From: Megascapheus bottae
Taxonomy: Eukaryota; Chordata; Mammalia; Rodentia; Geomyidae
Assembly (NCBI GenBank): GCA_024803745.1
Contig: JANJXV010000153.1
Location: 992,001-1,056,000 of the forward strand
Direction of reading: 5' to 3'
DNA length: 64,000 nucleotides
Under the pieces are notes generated by a model. That model ran no database searches. It was not told the DNA's origin and saw only the letters and a program-made list of their open reading frames with translations. Below, piece by piece: positions 48,416 through 60,271 of the stretch (the first letter of the stretch is position 1; the number at the start of each line of letters is the position of its first letter). Both the position numbers and the translations under genes were made by a program.

Positions 48416-48965
48416 TTTTATGTATTTATTTTTATTGTAATTTATAGAAGGGTTACATTATATTCACCAGATAGAAGGTGCATTACTTCTCAAACTTTGA
48501 TACCCCATGTAATGATATGGTCCCCATTACCCTTCCCCTACCCCCACTCATGTTCATTTCCCCCCTTCCCTATCCAATTTCAAATAACCAATTAGGCACA
48601 TATGAAATATATCAGAAAACAAGGTGAAATATTGTAACAATATGATATAACCAAGGGATAGTAAAAGAGATAAAAGATCACATAGTTCATTAAGGACAAC
48701 AATCACTCATTATATGAGTTTTGTTTCTTTATCTTGGAGGTCCTTACATTTAGTGTCATACTATTTGTCACGATGTCTCTAGATTTTGTTCTATTATAAA
48801 TCTCTGGTAGCAGAGCCCAAGGTTTCTACTGAATTTGACAAATGAGGGAGACTCTTGGGCCTATGTTCCTTTGAGTTTGGCTTACTTCACTTAATATGAT
48901 TTTTTTCCTTTTCATCCACTTCCCCGAGAATGCCATTATTTTATCTTGTCGGTTGGCTATGTATC
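48416..48965 (-). mobile_element. L1 3' end fragment (copy B)
   Basis: Counterpart of 12,526-13,075. Confidence 0.8.
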
Positions 48966-48969
48966 ATTC

Positions 48970-48971
<2 letters not shown>

Positions 48972-49019
<48 letters not shown>
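48972..49019. repeat. (GT)n microsatellite (copy B)
   Basis: Shorter and purer than the copy A tract. Confidence 0.92.
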
Positions 49020-49023
<4 letters not shown>

Positions 49024-49085
49024 ATCACATTTTTTGTAGTAGGGCATCTGGTTGTTTCCATCATCCAGCCTCATTTTCTACAGAT

Positions 49086-50218
49086 ATTTTTATAGTCTCT
49101 TTTTTATTTTCAGGGTAATGTATAGAGGGGTTAGGATTACATTTACAGGTAGTGGACTGCATTACTTCTCACACATTTATTCCACTCCACATGATTTTGT
49201 CCCCAGTTCCCTCTCCCCTCCCCTTCCCAATCATCTTGTTTCCCCCCTTCCCTTTCCTATTTGACATAAACAAATAAACATATATACAATATGCCAGGGA
49301 AAAAATCAGATACAGTAACAATCTGACATTAACCAAAGGGCAAAATAAGAGATGAGAAATAACATAGTAGTTTAAGGACAAAAATCACACAAGATTAAGA
49401 GCAACGATGACACAAGATATAGCTCTTGTTCCCATATCCTAGAGATCCTTTCATTTAGTCTCATCCTATATGACCTTATATACCTAGGTTTTTGAGTTAT
49501 TGTAATCCTCTGCTAGGAGAGTCCTAGATGTGAACTAATTGTTACAAATGAGGGAAACCATTGAGCTTATGTTTCTTTGGGTCTGGCTTGCTTCACTTAA
49601 TATGAATTTTTCCAAGTCTTTCCATTTCCTTACAAATGGGGCGATGTCATTCCTTCTGATGGCAGCATAGCATTCCATTGTTTATAAGTACCACATCTTC
49701 TTGATTCAGTCATCTACTGAGTGGCATCTGGGTTGGTTTCATAGCTTTGCTATGGTAAATAGTGCTGCAATGAGCATCATTGTTGTAGTGGCTTTAGAAT
49801 GTCCTTTTTTCTGGACAATTGGGTAGATGCCAAGTAGTGGATTTGCTGGATCATAGGGGAGCTCTATGTTCAGTCTTTTGAGGAACCACCACACTGCTTT
49901 CCCTAGTGGTTGAACGAGTTTACACTCACACCAACGGTGTAGGTGTGATCCCCCTGGTCAATTCCCCACCAGTATCTCTTATTAGATTTTTTGATAATGG
50001 CCATTCTGACTGGAGTCAGGAGGAATCTCAAAGTTGTTTTGATTTTCATTTCCCTTATTGCTAGAGATATGAAGCATTTCTTCATGTGTCTAAAGCCCAT
50101 TTTAATTTTTTCTTCAGAGAATACTCTTTTAAGTCTTTAGCCCACCTTTTAATAGGATGGTTGTTTCTTTGAAGATTTGTTTGGGAGAGATTCATTTTTT
50201 TCAGCTATAGATATATTT
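49086..50218 (-). mobile_element. L1 3' end fragment (copy B)
   Basis: Counterpart of 13,215-14,345. The 120-codon frame of copy A is shortened here by extra lesions. Confidence 0.85.
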
Positions 50219-50251
50219 TAGATAACTACATATATTTTTGTAGAAAAAAGA

Positions 50252-52115
50252 ATGGAAGTCATCATGCTGGCTCACAATTTAATTTCAGCTACTTAGGATG
50301 CTCAGGGTTTAGGATCACAGGTCAAAGACAACCAGGGCCCTACAGTGTGTGAGATCAAACTCCGTGAACATACAATGACTGTAAAAGGAATCTCACTGCC
50401 TGGGAATGTAGCCTAATGGTAGAGTGCTCACCTAGAATGCATGAAGACCTAGGTTCTATTCACCGGTACCGCATACTCAGAATAAAAGCTAGAAGTGGCG
50501 CTGTGTTTCAAGAGGCAGAGCACTCACCTTGGGCAAGCGAGTCCAATGAAAATGTCTAGGCCCTGAGTCCAAGCCGTAGGATTGGCAAAAAAAAGAGCAA
50601 TCTTACTTAAGTAACAAGGAATGTACCCTATATTTATACAGACTGAAAAATTCATTAAGAAATTAGAAAATATGTATAAAGTGCATAATTTCTTTGGTGT
50701 GTTGGCACTGGGTCTTCAACTGAGTGCTTCAGCTCTATCCCTGACCTTTTCTGTTCAAGGCTAGCACTGTACCAATGCAGCCTCAAATCAACTATCTTCA
50801 ATTGAGATATAAGCGATGAATATTTCAGGGTGCTTCATGAAAAACATTTTTATAAATTGAAACTTTCAACACAGTCTTATTTTAGTATGAATGTTGAGAT
50901 GGGAAGAGACAGAAAAAGTGAAATGTTTCCTGATCCCCATAGAGAAGAGACTCAGCAGAACCACTGTGGTCTGCAGGCTTCTTTGTGAGTTTTGTTTGCT
51001 TGTTTGATTTTTGTCAATTGTGGGGCTTGAACGCTGGGCCTGGGCACTGTCCCTGAGCTCTTCAGCTCAAGGCTAGTGCTTTAATCTGTGAGCCACAGTG
51101 CCACTTCTGGTTTTTCTGGCAGTTAACTGGGTACTTTGGCTGGCTTTAAACTTTGATTCTCAGATCTTAGCCTCCTGAGTAGCTAAGATTATAGGTGTGA
51201 GGTACCATCACCAGGCTGCTGCTCTGTTACTATGCAGGTTCTGGATCAAGAACTTCAAGTTCTTACTTCAATTTTTTCTTCCCTTGCCTGATACTCTGCC
51301 ATTAGAACGAAGCCCCAGTTCCTGGTCTTTGTTGGTTAATGAGAGATATTATGATTTTCTAATATTCAGAGCAACGATTATAAAACCCAGCATTTTACTT
51401 ACTTGAATAAATTAAGAGACAGGACCTAGTGAGATGGAAAACAAATTTTTTTTCAAGTTGCTATCCTGTTCTAATGCATAAGTCTGGCTATTTTGCTTAC
51501 ACACAAATATGTATTTTACCACTTTCTACTCTATTTTTGCTTAGCTTAAAACCACCACTGCCATTTCATAGATTTTGTTGTTGTTGTTTGTGGTGCTTGA
51601 ACTCTGTGCCTGGGCTGTTCCTCAGATCTTCAGTTCAATGCCAGTGCTCTACTACTTTTGATTTGGCCAGTCCTGGGCTTGAACTCAGGGACTGAGCACT
51701 GTCCTTATATTTTCTCAAGGCTAGGGCTCTACCACTTCAGCCTCAGCACCACTTCCAGCATTTTTCTATGAATGTGATATTGAGGAATTGAACCCAGGTC
51801 TTCGTGCATGCTAGGCAAGCACTCTACCACTAGGCCAAACTCCCAGCCCAAAATTATTCATCATTACTATTAGCTATCTTCTTTGTTATTATTGATTCGT
51901 CATGGTGCTTGGACTTTGGGCATGGAGTGTCCCTGACCTCTTCAGCTCAAGGCTAGCGCTCTTCCTCTACAGCTCCATTTTTGGTTTCTGGTAGTTAATT
52001 GGTGATGTAAGTCTCACAAACATATGTGTCCAGGCTGGCTTTGGGCTTTGAACCAAGATCCTCCAATCTCAGCCTCCATAGTAGGTAGAATTACACGCTT
52101 CAGCCAGCAGTGCCT
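50252..52115. repeat. SINE cluster (copy B)
   Basis: Sense SINEs at about 50,252-50,600. Antisense ones at about 50,700-50,790, 51,012-51,212, 51,575-51,850 and 51,900-52,110. A short unassigned gap lies at about 51,213-51,570. Confidence 0.75.
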
Positions 52116-52119
52116 GACT

Positions 52120-52185
52120 GTTTGATGTCTCTGTCTCTGTCTCTCTGTCTGTCTGTCTCTGTCTGTCTGCCTGTCTGTCTCTCTG

Positions 52186-52216
<31 letters not shown>

Positions 52217-52245
52217 GTCTCTCTCTCTCTATCTCTCTCTCTCTG

Positions 52246-52294
<49 letters not shown>

Positions 52295-52312
52295 GTCTCT
52301 GTCTCTCTTTTG
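52120..52312. repeat. (TCTG)n/(TC)n microsatellite (copy B)
   Basis: Same locus as 16,255-16,478 but about 30 bp shorter. Confidence 0.95.
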
Positions 52313-52319
52313 GTTGTAA

Positions 52320-53305
52320 GTCTTTAATTGTGCACCTGGGCAGTGTCCCTGGGCTCTTCAGCTCAAGGCTACAACCTTAAACACCTTGAGCCACAGTGTC
52401 ACTTCTGGTTTTCTGGTGCTTAAGTGGAAGAAACAGTTTCATGCACTTTAGTGTCTGGCCTGGCTTTGAATTGTGATCCTCAAACCCAACCTTCTGAGAT
52501 CATTTCCAGCTTTTTTTTGGTGTAAGTGGTACAGAGTAATTGAACACAGGGCTTTGTGCATACTAGGCAAGCAAACTACCACTAGTGTGCACTCCAGCCT
52601 TAGATAAGGGCTTTCTTTTTCTTTTTCTTTTTTTCACTCATGGGGCTTGAACTCTGGGCCTGGATGTTTACCTTAAGCTATTCAGCTCAAGGCAAGAGCT
52701 CTACCACTTGAGGCACATTGTCATTTTGAATTTTCTGGATTACTTGGAAATAAGATTCTCACAGATTTTTATGCCTGGGCTGTCTTTGAACCTCGATCCT
52801 CCAGGGTAGCTAGGATTACCAGGGTGAGCCACCAGTCACGGGCATTAAATTATTATTTTTTGCATGTCCTATGGCTTCAACTCATGGCCAGAGCACTATC
52901 CTAGGGCTTGCTCAAGGATAGCACTTTACTTCAGCCAGCCAACTCCCGGTCCAAATAGGCCACTCTTGAAGCTAGAATTACAGAGATCGGCCATAATACT
53001 GGCATGTTGTTATCTAAGTATATAATTTTTCTTCTATTTTTGATGGCTTTTCCTTAGTGTACATATTTCCTACATATTTTATGGAAAACTTCCTTCCCAC
53101 TGGGGCCATAAGTTAAGCCTAGTGGAAGAGTTCTTGCCGAGCATGAATGAAGACCCAAGTTCAATTCCTCAGCACAACATTGATAAAAAAAGATAAAAGT
53201 GGTGCTGTGGCACATGTGATAGAACTTGCGCCTTAAGAATAAACAAAAACAAAAACAAGGATCGTGCTCAGGTCCTGAGTCGAAGCCCAGTACTGGCAAA
53301 AAAAA
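52320..53305. repeat. SINE cluster (copy B)
   Basis: Antisense elements to about 53,020, then a sense ID-like dimer at about 53,101-53,305. Confidence 0.75.
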
Positions 53306-53315
53306 TTCTGCCCAA

Positions 53316-54195
53316 AGTAGACATTTAAACTTATTGTACTTTTCAAAAAATTTGTTGTTCAAGGTGATATACAAAGAGATTGCTGTTACATATGTAATGA
53401 GTACATTTCTTGTAAACACTGTTACCCCCTCCCCCATTTTCTCTTTCCTTTCCCCCCAGTCATAAATTTCATTTACAACAAATATATATGTATTTTCATT
53501 CCTGAAAAAAATAGTTTAAAATGTGTTCAAATAAATGATGTAGGTTGATATATTTATCAAAATGGATTACTTGAACTCTAAAATAAACATTCTAAGTAAT
53601 TTTTCTCATAAAATTGTAGTAATGCTATAAAACTAATATAAAAGGAATTTTAGTTATTAATTTCTTATGTTTTACCTTTAACATTATTACACTAAGCATA
53701 CTGTTTATGGTATTAATACAGACAGCATGAAATATGATTATGTAAAAAAATTAAATGATTAAAAATAGTAAGGTTGGGGGCCAGTAGTTTGGCTTGGTGG
53801 CACACACCCTGGACTGGCAAAAAAGAAGTAGGGTTAGATAAATCAGATTTATTTCCAAATGTGTGGAAAATGGTATGATTTCTTGTTTGGCTAGTCCTGC
53901 GGCTTGAACTGAGGGACCAGGAACTGTCCTTGGCCACATTTGTTCAAGGGTGGCACTCTTACACCTGGGCAACAGTGCCCCATCTGCTTTTTCTGTGTAT
54001 GCAGTGTCGAGGAATTGAATCAAGGTCTTCTTGTATACTAGGCGAGCACTCTACAACTAGGCAACATTAAAAGCCAAAGTAGATTTTTGATGCAATTGTG
54101 GAGTTTTAATTTTCTTAAATATTTGTACAAAGCACAATGGATATATAAACAGACTTGAACTCACAGAACAGGGTCCCACATAATATTACAGTTAC
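53316..54195. other. Repeat U piece and AT-rich spacer (copy B)
   Basis: Repeat U at about 53,316-53,475, antisense SINE at about 53,885-54,068, the rest unassigned. Confidence 0.6.
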
Positions 54196-54616
54196 TCTGG
54201 CACTTCTCCCGATTGACAAAACACATTTCCAGGCCTCTGCTCTGTCCTTCAGCTTTGGTAGCTGACTTGTCTTTCCATGGAGGCCTGGCCTGGATTCCTG
54301 GTGATTCCATGCATTTCATAGTTCCCTGTATATCCAGTAAGGTTGTCTTCTATGGGACCAGACCTGTCTGGTTTTTGGCCCACCCAGGACCTATGTGTCT
54401 GAGGTCTCACATTATAAGTGGAAAATAAAACACAGTATAATAAGCACTGAAGAACTGCACACCATAATATTAACAATGAGAGTTTAATAGTTAGCAAAGT
54501 AAATACAATGAATACTTGACAAGAATCATGAGAGCAAGATAAAGAGACGTCTTTTTAGGAAGGGGACAGGGAAGCTCTAAATCCAGACTGGCCTCCAATT
54601 TGCCTTCAGACAGTGA

Positions 54617-55016
54617 CTATACTTCCGAGTCCTCAGAAGGGTCTCCTTCCTCATGAGAAACAGAATGTCCTTCCTGAGTTAAGAGGGGGATGGATTCTGG
54701 TTTGTCGAATGGAGATTGAGTCTCTTTTAGTGAGATGGATGGGTCTGGATATTCTGTGAGGATGGATTCATTTTCCTCCAATGAATCCAGTATTGAGAGT
54801 ACACTTGCTGCTTCCCATGGGGACATTTTCCTTGAGCCCAGCGTGTGCCCCTTCAGCTTGCACAATAAGTGGAGTGTTACTCTGACTCAGATGGACTGAC
54901 TCTGGGTGGAGTGTGAAAGGAAACGGAAGGAAATCTGGCTGCTCTTTTTCTTCCTCCATAGTATCTGCAGGTTCAACTGTGTCACACATGGGGTTCAGAG
55001 CAAAAGGTATATCCAT
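54617..55016 (-). pseudogene. Broken copy of the acidic 174-codon frame
   Basis: Same sequence as 18,662-19,186, but a 1-bp insertion at 54,879 (gtgttactctgac against gtgttctctgac) splits it and a TAG at 54,617-54,619 replaces a Glu codon after DPSEDSEV. No family recognised. Confidence 0.6.
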
Positions 55017-55519
55017 AGGACTCTAAACCTGTTTGGTAATTTCTACAGAAGGCCCATGGTTTCTGGAGTGCAGTGATGATTCTCAGTCTCCATCAGTCAC
55101 CAGCTCCATTGGTGGGTTTTTCATCCGGAGTTCAGGATAAGCTCTTACACGATGACCCAAACCTAAGAATAGAAATAGGTACAGAGTGGACAGAGTGGAC
55201 TCTGCAAGTTGAAGTGTCACTCAACTTCCATGAGGATCTAATGGAGGAACCTGTAGAACTGGAGTTTGGACTGAACACTGAGGAGGTGTAGGGTCTTTCT
55301 AATGAGTGCTTATTCCCGAGTCCTTTCAGAGGACAGACATTACCTGGCTGACACCACCCATAAAGGGCATTTTGCCAAGCTCTGTAGAAGTAAGGGCCAA
55401 CCAATATCTAGACCACATGGGCTTCCTACTCACAGGTTCTGAGGCACCCACACCAGGACTTCTACTTTTTCTTAGTCTTACTGGTCACATATTCCTCCAG
55501 CTGGTCAAAAAGTTTGTGT

Positions 55520-55863
55520 TTAGAAGAGCAGGTCCAAAGCCGACATGTGGAGCCTCATATAGAGCTTGAGTTGTGTCAGGGTGTGGCAGTTCTTGAACTC
55601 GTAGAAATCACTCGGGTAGAAGTCCATTCACATCGTATAGAGGGAACACATGATGCTGTGGGCACATTCGGTACAAGGAAAGTGAGAGCCTTCTCTCTCC
55701 ATCCTGAGCCTTTTACCAAAGCCCCTTTCTTGCAGGATTCTAATGCTGTGGCTGTCCTGCAGAGATGTGCACTTATGTGCTGGGAGGGGTGTAAGAGACA
55801 CTCGAGAACAGGATGACTTTTACACCCCACTTCCAGAAGCTTCTGAGAGAGGCCTCTATGCAT
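55520..55863 (-). pseudogene. RalGDS-like REM domain, second block (copy B)
   Basis: Near-identical to 19,690-20,033, with the same stop before MDFYPSDFYEF. Confidence 0.5.
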
Positions 55864-55934
55864 CTGTCCAAAGTAAACGCACCTTAAATTAACTAAGTAA
55901 ATGCTCTAAATAAATCAATAAGTGAATTCTCTAC

Positions 55935-56155
55935 ATAAAGAACTAAATGCTCATTGCTCTAATCTTAGCCACCCAGCAGGCTGAGCTCTGAAGATCACAG
56001 TGGAAAGCCAGTCTAGTCAGTAAAAGTCTAAAGGCACTTGTCTTCAATTAGGCAGCAAAAAGCCAGAACTTGACCTATGACTCAAATGGTACAGTGCTAA
56101 TTTTTGAACACCAAACGGATGGCATTTAGACCTTGGTTCAGGTTCAAGTGGCAGC
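55935..56155 (+). repeat. Worn 7SL-headed dimeric SINE (copy B)
   Basis: Counterpart of 20,105-20,325. Confidence 0.7.
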
Positions 56156-56606
56156 ACTGGACCACACACCAAAATGTAAATGCTTTCAGGTTCTAACAGG
56201 CAAAGCTATCACAATCCCTCCCTGGTGGCTCAAAAGTGATTCAGCCCCCAGCTTTTCCTCTGACTCCAGTATTTCACAGGCCTCCGCCATTAGTACTGAC
56301 ACCTCATTTCTTACTGGGAAATGGGATTTCCTAGGATGTCACCTAGGTGAGGGCTGCAGTTGGGAGCCACTTACTCATGCCTGAAATCCAACTTCTCAGT
56401 AAGCACACTGTTGAGACTCCAGTAGCTTGTGAGGGAAATGAAATGGCATGGTGTCCCAGTCATAATGAAGTAGTTTGTGCACTTGTATCATGCTTAGCTC
56501 CCCTGTGAACACCCCAGTGAACCAAACAGGCTCAGAGAGGAGCCAAGTATTCCAAGGCTTGGCCAGGAGTGGTGAGCAAACATGGGTTTGGAGGGGGAAC
56601 ACTCAC

Positions 56607-56805
56607 TTTTTCAAGAGAATTTCCAGCAACTACTACATTGTCCTCCACTATTTGAAATTGTGCAGGAAGTTTCCCACATAAAAGAGATCACCTTTCTGGT
56701 AGGCAGGGATCAGCTTTGTCAGCAGCATCTCCAACAGGCCTTCCTCCAGGATCCATAGGTTACAAGTCTCATTCAGAGTCTGAGCTGACTTACCATCACA
56801 CTGTA
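56607..56805 (-). pseudogene. RalGDS-like REM domain, first block (copy B)
   Basis: Same as 20,777-20,975, with the two consecutive TAG codons at the expected Gln-Gln site and the GTGAGT donor. The shared lesions show that the gene was dead before the unit duplicated. Confidence 0.55.
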
Positions 56806-56925
56806 TTGGCAAAACAGTGGATATTTCAAACGTAGGAATGGGACCACACTTCACACTGAGGAATTGGTATAGAGTAGATTGGAAATGACACACTCTAATC
56901 TCAGTATAGTCACTTGAAAGCACAC

Positions 56926-58290
56926 AAGAAGGTTGTAGTTTGTGGGCAGGATGATGGGTTCAAATAGGTTTCCTCTCAATATACCTCATCTGAGTTTCCC
57001 TGGAGTTTCCTGGCTTTCTTCCTAGAGAAATGCCTGATATACTGGAATTTTGTCTTGGCCCTGATCCAGCATCTACTTCTTCAAGTGAGACATCCATATC
57101 TCTCATGCCTGAGATCCGAGCCTCCTGACCTTTGGCAACAGCACAGCAACATCTTTCTTCCTCCTGAGCCACAGGCCAAGGGAGCTGGCTTGAGCTGGTT
57201 GTCACATGCAGTGGCTTGGTTACCAGGGTTCCATATTCTGTTCCATTGTGAGGGAGGTAGGGTCACCTTTCAAGGCCCAATGACCAAAGCTCCTTGCTCA
57301 CAGAAGACCTCCCCAAAGACATACTGGAGGCTGAATCTCCCTTCCCACCTCACATATGGATGTAGTAAACAGCACACCTTTTTGTTCAAATCCCAAGTCA
57401 TTAACTAGGCGTAAGTGCTAGCCTGGTCTCAGGCTCAAGGAGCCTTTCTTAGGTAAGATCCAAATTTAACTGTCACTATTCCCCTTACCCTTCACAAGAC
57501 ATTTTGCTTCACAGTGCCTTCTCAGCTTGCATTTTGCCTCTTGCACATTTTCTTTGCTATCCTGGTACTTGACTTCAGAGCCTGACCATTGTTCTTAGGC
57601 TTTCTTTAGGCTATAGCTGTCCCACCAAGCCACAGCACCACTTCCAGCGTTTTGTATGTATATAGTACTCCAGAATCAAACCAGGGTCTTTTTGTGTGGT
57701 AGCCAAGCACTCTACAAATAGATGAAACACCCAGGCCATCTTGCACATAGTATTCACTTCAATCTTCTAGGACGTTGTTAGGTTTCTGTATCGTAATCAA
57801 TTTTTCTTCCTGATGAATATCTGTGCTGTCATCTGTAAAAATGCAAGTGGGAAAATCACAGAAGCATTGGTGACATAAAAAAAAGTATTACAGACATAGA
57901 TAAGTGTTCATTCTTTGTAGGAGAAAGGATATTTTGATATGATGATGATGACTATTTATAAATAATTTATCTGGGTTTAGAGTTTGGCCCAGTGGTAGAG
58001 TGCTTGCCTAGCATCCATGAAGATCTAGGTTTGAGTCCTTAATATCACACAGATATAAAAATCCATATGGCAATGCGGCTCAAGTGGCAGAGGGCTAGAC
58101 GTGGGAAAAGCCAAGAGCAGTGCTCAGGCCCTGAGTTCAAGCCCCAGGAATGGCAGAAAAAACAAAAGAAAAGAAAAGAAAAGAAATGTGCTTTTTACAA
58201 GTTATTCACTCACAGCATTTGCCTCTGAATTCTTCGCTTCTGCATCTTGTGACTTATCCCTTTCCCTCAATGTAGACAAGAAAAACAGAT
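56926..58290 (-). repeat. Inverted-repeat arm 2 (copy B)
   Basis: Counterpart of 21,096-22,460; reverse complement of 39,790-41,160. Confidence 0.88.
56985..57152 (-). pseudogene. RalGDS-like first coding exon (copy B)
   Basis: MLLCCCQRSGGSDLRHERYG, TGA after CLT as in copy A (57,081-57,083), donor AG|GTATAT. Confidence 0.5.
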
Positions 58291-60263
58291 TTTATTACTT
58301 GCTATCCTTTGTCCAATCTTTGGATATTAATTCAAAATACAATATTGCCTGAGATATTGTGTGTGTGCATGTGTGTGTGTATCTGCCAATGTGTGCATGC
58401 ACACATGTGTACAGGGTTTAGGGCTTACTCATAGGGCCTGTGTGATAACCCTCAGCATCTTTTCCTCAAAGGTATTGGTCTTTCACTTGTAGCTTATTAT
58501 AGGTAATTGGAGTTGAGAGATTCACTCAATTTCTTGCCCTGTGCATTGGAACCCAGTGCTGGGTTCTCATATTGTTAATTGTAGCTATAGAGAAGCCTGA
58601 GGTCTGGGGAACCTCGTTAGAATCCAGCCCCTGAAAGAAAGTCACTGATAGAAATCTTTATCTTCAGTTAAGCACGAATAAATAAGGCAAAATGGAACTG
58701 TGGCTCAGTTCCTCTTGTAGCAGCCATGAGAAAATTAGTAATTGGCAGCACCTGGTCCCTGAGAGAAATCCTTAGCACTGGTTCAAAAAAAGAAAGAAAA
58801 TAATGAAAAAAATTAAAACTTGCTGAGGAATCCATAAGGATAAACGTGCCTGTGAATAATCTTGTCATTTCAGATTCCCTCAAGAGCTTAGGTCTCTCCG
58901 TATTTTATCAAGTTTTTTTTAAAGATATTTACATATTTTCTATCTTTCTTAAACAGAGATAGCCATCCACAATACACAAACACAAACTCTCACACAGTAT
59001 ACCACCCACCCATAAGTGTCTGGCTATGTATATATGTATAGTCATATGTATTGATCTGTCTCTCTATACTAATATATAAATGCATAAACATATATATTTA
59101 GACAAACCGGAAACATACATAGATAGGTCTCACCCGTTTCCAGATTTTGTGCAAGTCTTCTGAGTGCAACTTATCATTGTATTGTTTGTCAAGATAGAGT
59201 CCCTCTAACTTTTGGCCAGCTTCTTGTCCTTTGATACTTTTTTCTGCCAGTCCTGGGTTTTGAACGCTAGGCCTGGATGCTGTCACTGAGCTTGAGCTTC
59301 TTGCATTCAGTAGTTTATTGCAGATAAGAGTCTCATGGAGTTTCTGTCCTGGGCTGGCTTTGAATTGTGATCCTCAGATCTCAAACTCCTGAGTAGCTAG
59401 GATGACAGTCTTGAGCTACCAGTACCTGTTTCCTTTGCCTCTTTTACCCTTTTTTTGGCCCCACCACAGCCATGGTATCTACCTTCCTATGTTCTCTCCA
59501 CCTGCCCCCAGACAGGGGTCTGACAGATGCTTTCAACCCACTTATTCATGTCCTCCTCTTTATTGGCTGACAGCTAAGACATGCACTCACTTGTCTGGAT
59601 GCCAAACACAAAGCCATGTGATTGTTTCTCAGTCTGGAACATCCTATCAGATTTATAGCACCACAGAGGGTCAGGTTGATGCTCCTCCAGGGCTTCTTAA
59701 ATTGTTCTCATATTAATCCACAACACGTTTGTCATCACTTGTCCAGCTAATTCATGGACTAAAGCAGCATTCCCTACAAACTTAGATCCCAATACCATGA
59801 GGACACTCAAGGGTGCATTAGGAGTGTGACCTGCAGGTGGATGTGAGCCTGTCTAAGTTGGAGGGGATTTCTACACCACAGGAAATGGAATACAAATTTA
59901 GAATCTGCTTTCATGAGGTGACAATCTCTGGCAGATGTTCTTATCAAATGTGGCACTGCCTACTTCCAGCTTAAAACATGGGTTGATGACCCAGCATAAC
60001 AGAGAATGTATTCACCCCGGCCCAACATATAGGCTGGGACCCTGAACTTTCAGGTAGCATTTGGCTTTGAAGGTCATGAGATCTTAGTCTTCAAATGATG
60101 AGCCCCCTGCCGTGAGGCATAGCAAACGGAGCCAAAGTTCAACCCAGTTAAGCACCAGATCAAGCTTCCCTTCTTCAGTAGGGTATGGTTTGAAAACTGT
60201 GCATAGCCTCTTTTTGAAGCCAGTCCAGAAAGGAAAGTCCATGAAACTCTCATTTCCAGTTAA
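58291..60263. other. Copy B counterpart of 22,461-24,430
   Basis: AT-rich spacer, an antisense SINE at about 59,236-59,441, then the repeat-poor stretch. No gene recognised. Confidence 0.55.
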
Positions 60264-60271
60264 CTGCCACG
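60264..60271. other. 582-bp deletion junction (copy B)
   Basis: Copy A has ctgccaag at 24,431 and again at 25,013. Copy B has one version (ctgccacg) joining the outer flanks, as expected for a deletion between 8-bp direct repeats. Confidence 0.88.
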
